A stretch of DNA of 64,000 nucleotides from Solirubrobacter sp035555675 (GTDB taxonomy: Bacteria > Actinomycetota > Thermoleophilia > Solirubrobacterales > Solirubrobacteraceae), in assembly GCA_035555675.1 (NCBI GenBank), contig DATMGH010000060.1, positions 55,354-119,353 of the forward strand, given 5' to 3'. Under the pieces are notes generated by a model that saw nothing but the letters and a program-made list of their open reading frames with translations, ran no database searches and was not told the origin of the DNA. Below, piece by piece: positions 16,891 through 26,406 of this stretch. The translations under genes were made by a program, and so were the position numbers. The stretch's first letter is position 1. Every line of letters begins with the position of its first letter.

Positions 16891-18011
16891 AACCGCAACA
16901 CCGCCCCGATCCCGCCGAGCGGCCCGAGGTCGTCGTGGTGGCGCACGACGAGCACCTGCGCGGACTGCTCGATCGCCTTCTCGATCGCGGGCTCCACGAT
17001 GTCCTCGACCGCCTCCCCGTGCCCGGCGTCCTCGGGCAGCAGCAGGCCGGCCTCGAAGTCCACGCGGCCGGACGCCCGGAAGCTCTCGGCGATCAACAGC
17101 GTCTCGACGCGCGCCTGGTTGAGCGCGTCCAGCACGTCCGTGATGCCCGCCGCGCCGCGGCCGCCGCGGCCGACGCCCTCGACCAGCCGGTCCAGCGCCT
17201 CGCGCTCGCAGCGGCGCGCGTGCGCCTCGATCACCTCGGCCGCCGCCGTGCGCACCTCGTCCAGCGAGGCGTTCTCGACGTCGACCCCGATCCGCCCGGC
17301 GATCCGCTCGCGCAGATACGGGTGCAGCTTGCCCTTGAGCTCGGGCAGCAGCTCGTCGGGCCCGCCGACCACCACGCGGTGCAGGCCGCGCCGCTTGTAG
17401 ACCGAGAACGCGACGTCGGCGGTGTGGACGAGGTGGTCGTGCACCTCCTTCTCGACCGAGCGCTGGTAATTGAGCTGCGACCAGCCGCCCTTCTCGTGCT
17501 GGGAGTGGACGTCGTCGACGATCCGGTCGGTCTCCTCCAGCGCTTCGCGCGGGCCGACGAACAGCCGCGCGGCGCGGCGGTTGGAGATCAGCACGAGCCA
17601 CTCGTCGTCGGTGCCGTGAAAGACGAGCGGCTCGACGAACGCGGTCCGATCCAGAACCACCTTGTTGTCGACCGGCCGGCGCAGGCGGACGACCTCGAGC
17701 AGCCCGGCCGGAGCGCACGCGTACACCGCCACCGCACGCGTGCCGTTGGACGCGACGTCGCTGGCGGCGAGCACGTCGCGCACGCGCTCGACGTCCTCGC
17801 GCAGCGCGGCGCGCTCGTCGTGGGTCAGCCCCGCTTTGTCCTCCACCTTGCGCCAGGCGGCGGTCAGGACCGACGTGATCGCCGACGAGCGCGCGGCGGG
17901 CGTGGCGAACTCCGCCGGATCGAGATTGAGAAACACCGACAGGACGCGTCCCTCGTCGGGATGCACGGCCGCGAGTGTCCGAAGGCGGGCCTGCGTGATC
18001 GGTTCGACCAT
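16887..18011 (-). CDS. baeRF / Vms1-like eRF1-fold protein (putative peptidyl-tRNA hydrolase or release factor)
   Basis: 374 aa from ATG 18011. The middle of the protein matches bacterial archaeo-eukaryotic release factor homologues: TDDEWLVLISNRRAARLFVG, the QHEKGGWSQLNYQRSVEKEVHDHLVHTAD block with the GGWSQ loop (175-179), and VVVGGPDELLPELKGKLHPYLRERIAG. In eukaryotic Vms1/ANKZF1 the equivalent GxxQ loop cleaves peptidyl-tRNA on stalled ribosomes. The C-terminal part (VETLLIAESFRASGR, VEDIVEPAIEKAIEQSAQVLVV) fits the third eRF1 domain. Known: fold and family. Inferred: a ribosome-rescue role. It is the first gene of the operon with the HIBADH-like gene, pncA and pcm. Confidence 0.8.
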   Translation of the reverse strand: MVEPITQARLRTLAAVHPDEGRVLSVFLNLDPAEFATPAARSSAITSVLTAAWRKVEDKAGLTHDERAALREDVERVRDVLAASDVASNGTRAVAVYACAPAGLLEVVRLRRPVDNKVVLDRTAFVEPLVFHGTDDEWLVLISNRRAARLFVGPREALEETDRIVDDVHSQHEKGGWSQLNYQRSVEKEVHDHLVHTADVAFSVYKRRGLHRVVVGGPDELLPELKGKLHPYLRERIAGRIGVDVENASLDEVRTAAAEVIEAHARRCEREALDRLVEGVGRGGRGAAGITDVLDALNQARVETLLIAESFRASGRVDFEAGLLLPEDAGHGEAVEDIVEPAIEKAIEQSAQVLVVRHHDDLGPLGGIGAVLRF

Positions 18012-18072
18012 GGTTCGCGCCTACCCCACGTGTGCGGCGGCCGAACCGCGACGGCCGCCGGTCGTCCGCTTC

Positions 18073-18094
18073 GCCCCGGGCGCGGGCCCGGGGC
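18073..18094 (-). terminator. GC hairpin downstream of the MFS-TetR operon
   Basis: Perfect 9-bp arms GCCCCGGGC/GCCCGGGGC around a 4-nt loop, about 66 bp past the TetR stop and before the next minus-strand gene at 18011. No T-tract. The 148-bp gap 18012-18159 holds no other recognisable feature. Confidence 0.5.
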
Positions 18095-18159
18095 CCTTCC
18101 GCGGCACGGCGCCGGTCACTGCCGAGGCGAGCGCACGGATCACCATGCCGCTCACGACC

Positions 18160-18708
18160 TTACCGGTCGGCGAACAGGCGCGGGATCGACCGCGCCAGGG
18201 CGCGGCCCGCGGCCTCCTGCGAGAGGCGCCCGGACGCGACCTCCTCGGCCGCGGTGTGCATCAGGCCGAGGAACGCCGCCGCCAGCCAGGCGGGCGGGAC
18301 GTCGCGCGCGAAGTCCCCGCGCTCGATCAGCGCCTCGACGCGGCCGAGGATCGGGGCGTGGAACGCACGCAGCTCGCTGTGTGCGGGCATCGCCGGCGCG
18401 AGCGCCTCCAAGACGCGGGCGTGGCGGCCGATCGAGCCCCACCACGCGGCGATCAGCCGGTCGAGCGCTTCGCGCGGATCGCCGCGCTCGGGCTCGGCGG
18501 CGTCGATCGCCGCCAGCGTCTGCGCGAGCGCGCGCTCGGCGACGGCCTCGAGCAGCGCCTCGCGCGAGCTGTAGTGCGCGTACACGGTCTGGCGCGCGAC
18601 GCCGGCCGCGCGCGCGATCGCCGCCATGCCCGCGTCCGGCGTGGCGGCGAGGACGCGCTCGGCCGCGTCGAGGATCGTCGCGATGTTGCGTTCGGCGTCG
18701 GCGCGCAC
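18160..18708 (-). CDS. TetR/AcrR-family repressor
   Basis: 182 aa from GTG 18708. The N-terminal helix-turn-helix is typical: ATILDAAERVLAATPDAGMAAIARAAGVARQTVYAHYSSREALLEAVAERAL. The C-terminal ligand domain is variable (LIAAWWGSIGRHARVLEALAP, FLGLMHTAAEEVASGRL). It lies 9 bp after the MFS pump gene in the same operon, so it most likely represses its own operon through the two inverted repeats at the MFS start. The effector is unknown, presumably a toxic compound carried by the pump. Confidence 0.9.
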   Translation of the reverse strand: MRADAERNIATILDAAERVLAATPDAGMAAIARAAGVARQTVYAHYSSREALLEAVAERALAQTLAAIDAAEPERGDPREALDRLIAAWWGSIGRHARVLEALAPAMPAHSELRAFHAPILGRVEALIERGDFARDVPPAWLAAAFLGLMHTAAEEVASGRLSQEAAGRALARSIPRLFADR

Positions 18709-18717
18709 GCGGGCAAC

Positions 18718-20058
18718 TTAGTGGACGAACGCGGGCGCGGGCCCGGGCGCGGCGTCGCCGCGCCGGACGCCCGCGAGCGCCAGGACGGCCGCGCCGATGG
18801 CGATCGCCGCCGCGACCGCGAACGGCTCGCCGCCGTTGAGCGCGATCGTGGAGAGCACCGGCAGCACGATCGCGATGCCGAGCTCGTGCGACGTCGTCAG
18901 CAGGCCGGACACCGCGCCCGCTTCGGCGTGGCCGACGCCGGCCATCCCGACGATGAACACGCTCGGCGCGGCCAGCCCGATCCCGACGTCGAGCGTGAGG
19001 AGGCCCGGCAGCACGTCGGCGACGTAGCTCCCGTGCGGCGGCAGGCCGCTCAGCAGCAGCGCGCCGCCGGCGGCCAGCGTCATCCCGGCGGCCAGCGCCG
19101 GCTTGGCGGGCAGGCGGTGGCCGGCGTGGGCGGCGGCGATCAGGGCGAGCGCGCCGGGCAGGAACTCGAGCCCGGTGCGCAGGGCGGAGTGGCCGAGCGT
19201 CTCCTGCAGGTAGAGCGTGAGGAAGAAGAACGCCGACAGAACCGTGCCCATGCCGGCGATCATCAGCGCGAGCGCGACCAGCGTGGTCCGGCGGCGCAGG
19301 ACGCGCAGCGGGATCAGCGGCTGGCGGACGCGGGCCTCGACGGTCGCGAACGCGGTCAGGCCGGCGGCCGCCAGGGCGGTCAGGCCGAGCGTCTGGACCG
19401 AGATCCAGCCGGCGTCCGGCGTCCTGGTCAGCGCGTAGATGAGCGCGACGAGGCTGCCGGTGGCGAGCAGGGCGCCGGCGACGTCGATCCGGCCGTGCGT
19501 GCCCGGCTGCGCGGGGATGCGGCGGCGCGCGCCGAGCGCGACCGCGGCGCCGACCGGCAGGTTGACGAGAAAGATCGCGCGCCAGTCGAACAGCTCGGTC
19601 AGCACGCCGCCCGCGAGGACACCGACGGCGCTGCCGCCGGCGGCGACGGCGGCCCAGGCGGTCAGCGCGCGGCGGCGCTCCGGGCCTTCGGGGTGCAGCG
19701 TGGTGACGAGCGAGAGCGCAGCGGGGCTGAGCATGGCGGCGCCGGTGCCCTGGAGCACGCGGGCGACGATCAGCGCCGCCGGGCTCGGAGCCAGGGCCGC
19801 GCCGAGCGAGGCGGCGGTGAAGACGATCAGGCCGGTGACGAACACGCGGCGGCGGCCGAGCAGGTCCGCGGCGCGGCCGCCGAGCAGCAGCAGGCCGCCG
19901 AACGCGAGCGTGTAGGCGGTGATCACCCACTGCAGGTCGCCGGGCGCGACGTGCAGGTCGGCCTGGATCGACGGCAGCGCGACGTTCACGACCGTGATGT
20001 CGAGGATGACCATGAACTGGGCGGCGCAGAGCAGGATCAGGGCGGTGAATTTGGACAT
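18718..20058 (-). CDS. MFS multidrug efflux transporter (DHA2/EmrB-QacA type)
   Basis: 446 aa. LDITVVNVALPSIQADL in the first helix is motif D1 of the DHA2 drug:H+ antiporters. The loop 2-3 motif GGRAADLLGRRRVF and the antiporter motif C variant GGSAVGVLAGGVL are also present. About 13-14 hydrophobic segments, though at 446 aa it is on the short side for the 14-helix group. The ATG at 20058 sits inside an inverted repeat, so the TetR protein encoded next in the operon can block both transcription and initiation. The substrate is unknown. Confidence 0.9.
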   Translation of the reverse strand: MSKFTALILLCAAQFMVILDITVVNVALPSIQADLHVAPGDLQWVITAYTLAFGGLLLLGGRAADLLGRRRVFVTGLIVFTAASLGAALAPSPAALIVARVLQGTGAAMLSPAALSLVTTLHPEGPERRRALTAWAAVAAGGSAVGVLAGGVLTELFDWRAIFLVNLPVGAAVALGARRRIPAQPGTHGRIDVAGALLATGSLVALIYALTRTPDAGWISVQTLGLTALAAAGLTAFATVEARVRQPLIPLRVLRRRTTLVALALMIAGMGTVLSAFFFLTLYLQETLGHSALRTGLEFLPGALALIAAAHAGHRLPAKPALAAGMTLAAGGALLLSGLPPHGSYVADVLPGLLTLDVGIGLAAPSVFIVGMAGVGHAEAGAVSGLLTTSHELGIAIVLPVLSTIALNGGEPFAVAAAIAIGAAVLALAGVRRGDAAPGPAPAFVH

Positions 20059-20070
20059 AGCTGTCTATGT
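20055..20070. promoter_or_regulatory. Inverted repeat operator over the MFS start codon
   Basis: ACATAG-CTGT-CTATGT, a perfect 6-bp inverted repeat with a 4-nt spacer. It is AT-rich in an otherwise GC-rich region and covers the MFS start codon (complement at 20056-20058). It overlaps the candidate -10 box TAACAT at 20067-20072 (minus). Probable binding site of the cotranscribed TetR protein. Confidence 0.6.
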
Positions 20071-20072
20071 TA
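20067..20072 (-). promoter_or_regulatory. Candidate -10 box (TAACAT) for the MFS-TetR operon
   Basis: On the minus strand TAACAT lies 8 nt before ATG 20058 with no Shine-Dalgarno sequence, so the mRNA is likely leaderless. Both inverted repeats flank or overlap it, as expected for repression by occlusion. Confidence 0.45.
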
Positions 20073-20081
20073 CTCGTTGTT

Positions 20082-20095
20082 GGACAGATATGTCC
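20082..20095. promoter_or_regulatory. Second inverted repeat, probable TetR operator
   Basis: GGACA-GATA-TGTCC. The half site TGTCC is followed by AAATT, the same bases that follow the ATGTCC of the first operator on the other strand, so the two sites look related. It lies 24 bp upstream of the MFS start. Confidence 0.55.
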
Positions 20096-20145
20096 AAATT
20101 TGTGGGTCGGTCACACTTCGCGAGGGATCCCGGTAAGGGAGGGCA

Positions 20146-20694
20146 ATGGAGGACTGGACCGACGAGCAGCTGCTGCTGGCGACGCCGCAGGCGCCGGGCG
20201 CGTTCGCGGTCTTCTACCGCCGGCACGAGGGGGCGGTGCTCGGGTACTTCATGCGCCGGACCGGGGACGCGGAGGTCGCGGCCGACCTCGCGGCGGAGAC
20301 GTTCGCGGCCGCTCTGCTGGGCGCGCGCCGCTACCGGCCCGACCGCGGGCACGCGCTGGCGTGGCTGTACGGGATCGCCCGCCACCGGCTGATGCGGACG
20401 CTCGAGCGCGGCCGGGTCGAGGACCGCGCGCGCCGGCGGCTGGCGCTGCCGGTGCTGCCGTTCGACGACGACCTGGCCGAGCGGATCGAGCGCCTGGGGG
20501 CGGAGGAGCGCGCGTTCGAGCTGCTCGAGCGGCTGCCCGCCGACCAGGCCGACGCGGTCCGCGCACGGGTGCTCGAGCAGCGGTCCTACAAGGACATTGC
20601 CGCGTCGCGGCGGGTGTCGGAGGCGGTCGTGCGCAAGCGCGTGAGCCGCGGGCTGCTGGCGCTGCGCGCGTTCGCCCGGGGAGGCGAGTCATGA
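20146..20694 (+). CDS. ECF-type RNA polymerase sigma factor
   Basis: 182 aa. Region 2: LLLATPQAPGAFAVFYRRHEGAVLGYFMRRTGDAEVAADLAAETFAAAL, then WLYGIARHRLMRTLERGRVEDRARRRL. Region 4: LERLPADQADAVRARVLEQRSYKDIAASRRVSEAVVRKRVSRGLLALRAF, a normal sigma-70 HTH. An AAGGGAGGG Shine-Dalgarno sequence fixes ATG 20146. It is coupled by an ATGA overlap to a membrane protein that is a candidate anti-sigma factor, although no zinc-binding anti-sigma motif is visible. Target promoters are unknown. Confidence 0.92.
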   Translation: MEDWTDEQLLLATPQAPGAFAVFYRRHEGAVLGYFMRRTGDAEVAADLAAETFAAALLGARRYRPDRGHALAWLYGIARHRLMRTLERGRVEDRARRRLALPVLPFDDDLAERIERLGAEERAFELLERLPADQADAVRARVLEQRSYKDIAASRRVSEAVVRKRVSRGLLALRAFARGGES

Positions 20695-21503
20695 GCGCGT
20701 TCCCGGAGCTCGAAGCCGCGCTCGACGAGGCCGCGCGCCGGCTCTACGGCCGCCGGCGCCGCTGGCTCGGCCTGCGCGGCCGCGTGCCGTCGAAGTCGCG
20801 CCGCCGCGCGGTCGCGGCGACCGCGCACGCCACGGCGACCCCGCTCGGCACGCCGCCACCCGCCGCCACGGCGACCCCGCTCGGCACGCCGCCACCCGCG
20901 GCCACGGCGTCCCCGCGCGGCGCGGCGGCGCGGCGCGGCGCGCGTGCCTGGCTGCCGCGCGCGGTCGCGGCGCTCGCCTGCGCCGGCGCGGTCGTCGTCG
21001 CCGTCGCGCTCGTGCGTGCGGAGCCCGAGCGGGCGGCGGCGCCGCCGACCGCCGCGGCGCCCGTCGCCGTGCCGGCACACACGCTCGCGCTCTCGCGCGC
21101 GCTCGCCGCGGCGCCCGCGATCGCCCACGACGCGGACCGCACCGTGATCCCGCACGCCGAGCTGCCCGCGATCGCGGCGGCCGAGCAGGCGCGGACGCCG
21201 TACCCGCCCGGCCAGTCCGACACGTTCGACTGGGCGGCCACGCCCGCCGACCCGCGCGACATGACCAGCATCAACTACCGCGCCGAGGTGACGATGCTCG
21301 TCCAGTTCCGCGCCGCGTGCATCTGGCTGCGCTACTGGACGGCGAGCGCGGGCGAGCAGCGCGCCGCCGCCACGCAGGTGCTGACCGACGCGGTGCGCTG
21401 GCCCGCGCTGCGCAAGCTCCACACGTGGTCCGCGGTGCCCGCCCAGGCCGCGGCCGGCAACGCCGCCGCGCTGGCCGAGCGCGCGCGCCTGGACTGCCGC
21501 TAG
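20691..21503 (+). CDS. Single-pass membrane protein coupled to ECF sigma (possible anti-sigma factor)
   Basis: 270 aa from ATG 20691, overlapping the sigma stop (ATGA). A short cytoplasmic N-terminus (FPELEAALDEAARRLYGRRRRW) is followed by a Pro/Thr/Ala linker made of an imperfect 12-residue repeat (TATPLGTPPPAA). One transmembrane segment (~88-108) leads to an ~160-residue extracytoplasmic domain of no known family. Topology and coupling resemble sigma/anti-sigma pairs. The HxxxCxxC zinc motif is absent, so this role is inferred. The stop shares the bases CTAG with the convergent gene. Confidence 0.6.
   Translation: MSAFPELEAALDEAARRLYGRRRRWLGLRGRVPSKSRRRAVAATAHATATPLGTPPPAATATPLGTPPPAATASPRGAAARRGARAWLPRAVAALACAGAVVVAVALVRAEPERAAAPPTAAAPVAVPAHTLALSRALAAAPAIAHDADRTVIPHAELPAIAAAEQARTPYPPGQSDTFDWAATPADPRDMTSINYRAEVTMLVQFRAACIWLRYWTASAGEQRAAATQVLTDAVRWPALRKLHTWSAVPAQAAAGNAAALAERARLDCR
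20832..20919 (+). repeat. Two and a half copies of a 36-bp in-frame tandem repeat
   Basis: Units start at 20832, 20868 and 20904 (the last partial); the first two differ by one base. Each encodes TATPLGTPPPAA. It is a proline-rich spacer before the transmembrane segment of the sigma-linked protein. Confidence 0.85.
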
Positions 21504-22498
21504 CTCCGGCCCGGCCAGGTCAGGTGCCGGCCGCGCAGGTCCGCGACGACGTACGGCGGGTCGGTGCCCTGCGGCAGGTACATGGCCAGCGTGGGGTCTG
21601 ACCCCGGCGACAGGTTCAGCAGCACGTACTGCACGCCCGCGAGGCCGGCGCCGCGGGCCGCGCGGCGGGCGCCGCTCGCCATCCGCTCGACCGCGCCCGG
21701 ATCGAGAGCCTCGAACCGCACCGCCTCCGCGCGAGGCGCGCCGCTCGCCGCCCGCAGCTCGCGGCTGATCAGCTGCGCGTCGTACCCGTAGTCGAGCCGC
21801 AGCTCGCGCCCGCCCACGGCCAGCTGGAACGAGACGCGCTCCGGCCGCACGTCCCACCCGAGCACCCGCGCGCCGTCCGGCGCCGCCGCGCGCGCGGCGT
21901 CCAGCGCCCGCGTGAGGTTCTTCTCGCGCAGCAGCGAGTCCGCGCTCGCGCCGATCGGCGCCGGGTTCGGCTCGCCCGGGAGCCGCAGCCCGCCGCCGTC
22001 GAGGTTGGCGACGAAGCGGTCCGGCTCGCCGCCGTCGAGCGAGACCGTCCATTCGCGCGTCAGCCCGAGCAGCCGCAGGCTCTCGACCGTCCCGCCGCCC
22101 TGCGAGCGCGCGTCCGCGAGCAGCGCGTCGACCACGCTCGCGTCGAGCTTCGCCAGCGAAAGGAAGACGCCGTCCTTGACCGGGTCGCCGTCGTTCGCCT
22201 TCGACCGGCCAGCGCCGTCGACCTCGACGATCCGCCGCCGGCCCGCCACGCGCCCGACCGCCGACGCCCGCTCGCGCTCGACCGCGATCGAGTCCAGCTC
22301 GCCCTCCGGCCCCAGCTCCCGCCGCAGCGCGTCCACGACCAGCCCGAAGCCCGCCGACGAGAGCAGGTCGCCGCCCGCCGCGCCGTAGCCGTACTCGTTC
22401 GTCCGGTCCTGCGGCCCGACCTTCTGCATCAGCGTGAACGCGCCGTAGGACCCGGCCAACGCGGCGACCGCGCCGATCAGCACCGCCAGCGCGCGCAT
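21500..22498 (-). CDS. Membrane-anchored protein of unknown function
   Basis: 332 aa from ATG 22498, which sits on the stop of the upstream gene (TGATG). One N-terminal hydrophobic segment (~3-25), then a soluble extracytoplasmic domain without cysteines. Segments such as SSAGFGLVVDALRRELGPEGELDSIAVERERASAVGRV and a C-terminal VQYVLLNLSPGSDPTLAMYL have no family I recognise. Coupling to the SHOCT-domain membrane protein suggests the two work together. Its stop overlaps that of the convergent sigma-linked gene by 4 bp (CTAG). Confidence 0.7.
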   Translation of the reverse strand: MRALAVLIGAVAALAGSYGAFTLMQKVGPQDRTNEYGYGAAGGDLLSSAGFGLVVDALRRELGPEGELDSIAVERERASAVGRVAGRRRIVEVDGAGRSKANDGDPVKDGVFLSLAKLDASVVDALLADARSQGGGTVESLRLLGLTREWTVSLDGGEPDRFVANLDGGGLRLPGEPNPAPIGASADSLLREKNLTRALDAARAAAPDGARVLGWDVRPERVSFQLAVGGRELRLDYGYDAQLISRELRAASGAPRAEAVRFEALDPGAVERMASGARRAARGAGLAGVQYVLLNLSPGSDPTLAMYLPQGTDPPYVVADLRGRHLTWPGRS

Positions 22499-23109
22499 CA
22501 CAGATCCCCCAGGATCTGCGCCCGCCGCGCCTTGTACTCGTCGTCACCGAGCAGCCCGGACTGCCGCAGCTGCTCGAGCTGGCGCAGCCGCGACGCGACC
22601 TCGTCGGCGCTCGTGGACGCCCGCGCGGCGGCGACGGCGGGCCCAGGCGCGGCGACCGCGGGCTCCGGCGCGGCGACGGCGGGCGCGGCCCGCGGCTTCC
22701 CCCGCGCCAGCCCGGGCAGCGAGAACGCCAGCACCGGCACGACCACCACGGCCACGACCTCCAGCCCCGGCCGGGAGTCGGCGTCGTGCAGGTCGATCAG
22801 CGCCAGCACGGCGCCGGCGCCGCCCGCGACGATCCCCGCCGCGAAGAACCGCACCATCCCGCCCAGCGCCGCGATCCCCACCGGCCCGCGCGCCGACAGC
22901 ATCGCCCCGCCGAGCGCCGCGAACGCGCCGAGCACCATCAGCGCGATCATCGGCCCGAAGCCGTCCGGGCACGGCGGCCCGATCGAGCGCCCGTACTCGT
23001 CGGTGCCGCAGCTGCCGATCTCGACCGCCTGGGCGATCCCGTAGACGAGCAGCGTGAGGCCGCCGGCGAACACGGCCATGCCGACGGCGATCCGGGGGAG
23101 CGAGCGCAC
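22498..23109 (-). CDS. SHOCT-domain integral membrane protein
   Basis: 203 aa from GTG 23109. Four hydrophobic segments (about 8-28, 54-74, 80-102, 116-134) are followed by an Ala/Pro-rich linker and a C-terminal SHOCT domain (VASRLRQLEQLRQSGLLGDDEYKARRAQILGDL). SHOCT domains are short helical modules, usually at the end of membrane proteins and thought to mediate oligomerisation. It is translationally coupled to the downstream membrane-anchored protein. Two cysteines lie in the first external loop (GSCGTDEYGRSIGPPCPDG). Function unknown. Confidence 0.75.
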   Translation of the reverse strand: MRSLPRIAVGMAVFAGGLTLLVYGIAQAVEIGSCGTDEYGRSIGPPCPDGFGPMIALMVLGAFAALGGAMLSARGPVGIAALGGMVRFFAAGIVAGGAGAVLALIDLHDADSRPGLEVVAVVVVPVLAFSLPGLARGKPRAAPAVAAPEPAVAAPGPAVAAARASTSADEVASRLRQLEQLRQSGLLGDDEYKARRAQILGDL

Positions 23110-23162
23110 CGCGCGATCCTCCTCGATCCCTCACCCCGAGCGCAAGCGAGCCGCCTCAGGGG

Positions 23163-23168
23163 TAGGCT
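23163..23168 (+). promoter_or_regulatory. Candidate -10 box (TAGGCT) for aconitase
   Basis: TAGGCT lies 39 nt before the GTG at 23208. A GGAG Shine-Dalgarno sequence (23196-23199) lies 8 nt before the start, so this gene has a conventional short leader. Confidence 0.4.
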
Positions 23169-23207
23169 CATTGGACCTAATCCACTCCGTCATCCGGAGC
23201 TGAAAAC

Positions 23208-25988
<2,781 letters not shown>

Positions 25989-25997
25989 GGCACTTCC

Positions 25998-26026
25998 GGG
26001 TGGGCGCGCGATCACCGCGCCCACCC
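25998..26026 (+). terminator. Hairpin terminator after acnA
   Basis: Perfect 11-bp arms (GGGTGGGCGCG/CGCGCCCACCC) with a 7-nt loop starting 9 bp after the acnA stop. No T-tract follows. It insulates acnA from the PIN gene. Confidence 0.7.
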
Positions 26027-26058
26027 GTGATAGCGCTCGGTGACCCGGAGGTCATGCG

Positions 26059-26406
26059 GTGACCGAGCCGGCCTGGCTGATCGACAAGTCCGCTCTCGTC
26101 CGCCTCGGGTCCGCGCCGGACCCGGCGCGCTGGATCGACCGGATCGAGCGCGGGCTGGTCCGGATCGCGACCGTCACGCTGCTCGAGGTCGGCTATTCGG
26201 CCCGCAGCGCCACCGACCTGCGCGCCGGGCTCACCGAGCCGCCGATCGGCGCCATGCCGGTCGAATACGCGACGCGGGCGGCCGAGGAGCGCGCGGTCGA
26301 GGTGCTCACGCTCCTCGCCGGGCACGGCCATCACCGGGCGCCGTCGGTGCCCGATCTGCTGATCGCCGCGCTCACAGGCCAGCGCGTGCAAACGACTGCG
26401 TCCTGA
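26059..26406 (+). CDS. PIN-domain ribonuclease (VapC-like), no antitoxin gene next to it
   Basis: 115 aa from GTG 26059, with Shine-Dalgarno GGAGG 7 nt upstream. PIN acidic residues are visible: D9 in AWLIDKSALVRL, E43 in TVTLLEVGYSAR, and D98 in SVPDLLIAALTG. VapC toxins cleave tRNA or rRNA and are normally paired with a VapB antitoxin just upstream. Here the 70 bp upstream hold only the acnA terminator and an 11-codon frame (26027-26062) that overlaps the start as GTGA. The 3' end overlaps the convergent helicase gene by 35 bp. Confidence 0.75.
   Translation: MTEPAWLIDKSALVRLGSAPDPARWIDRIERGLVRIATVTLLEVGYSARSATDLRAGLTEPPIGAMPVEYATRAAEERAVEVLTLLAGHGHHRAPSVPDLLIAALTGQRVQTTAS

Noticed and set aside
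16069..17718. Long in-frame N-terminal extension of the HIBADH-like protein
   Set aside because: The extension lies antiphase inside the baeRF-like gene, has no homology and would put ~275 residues before a Rossmann loop that is normally N-terminal.
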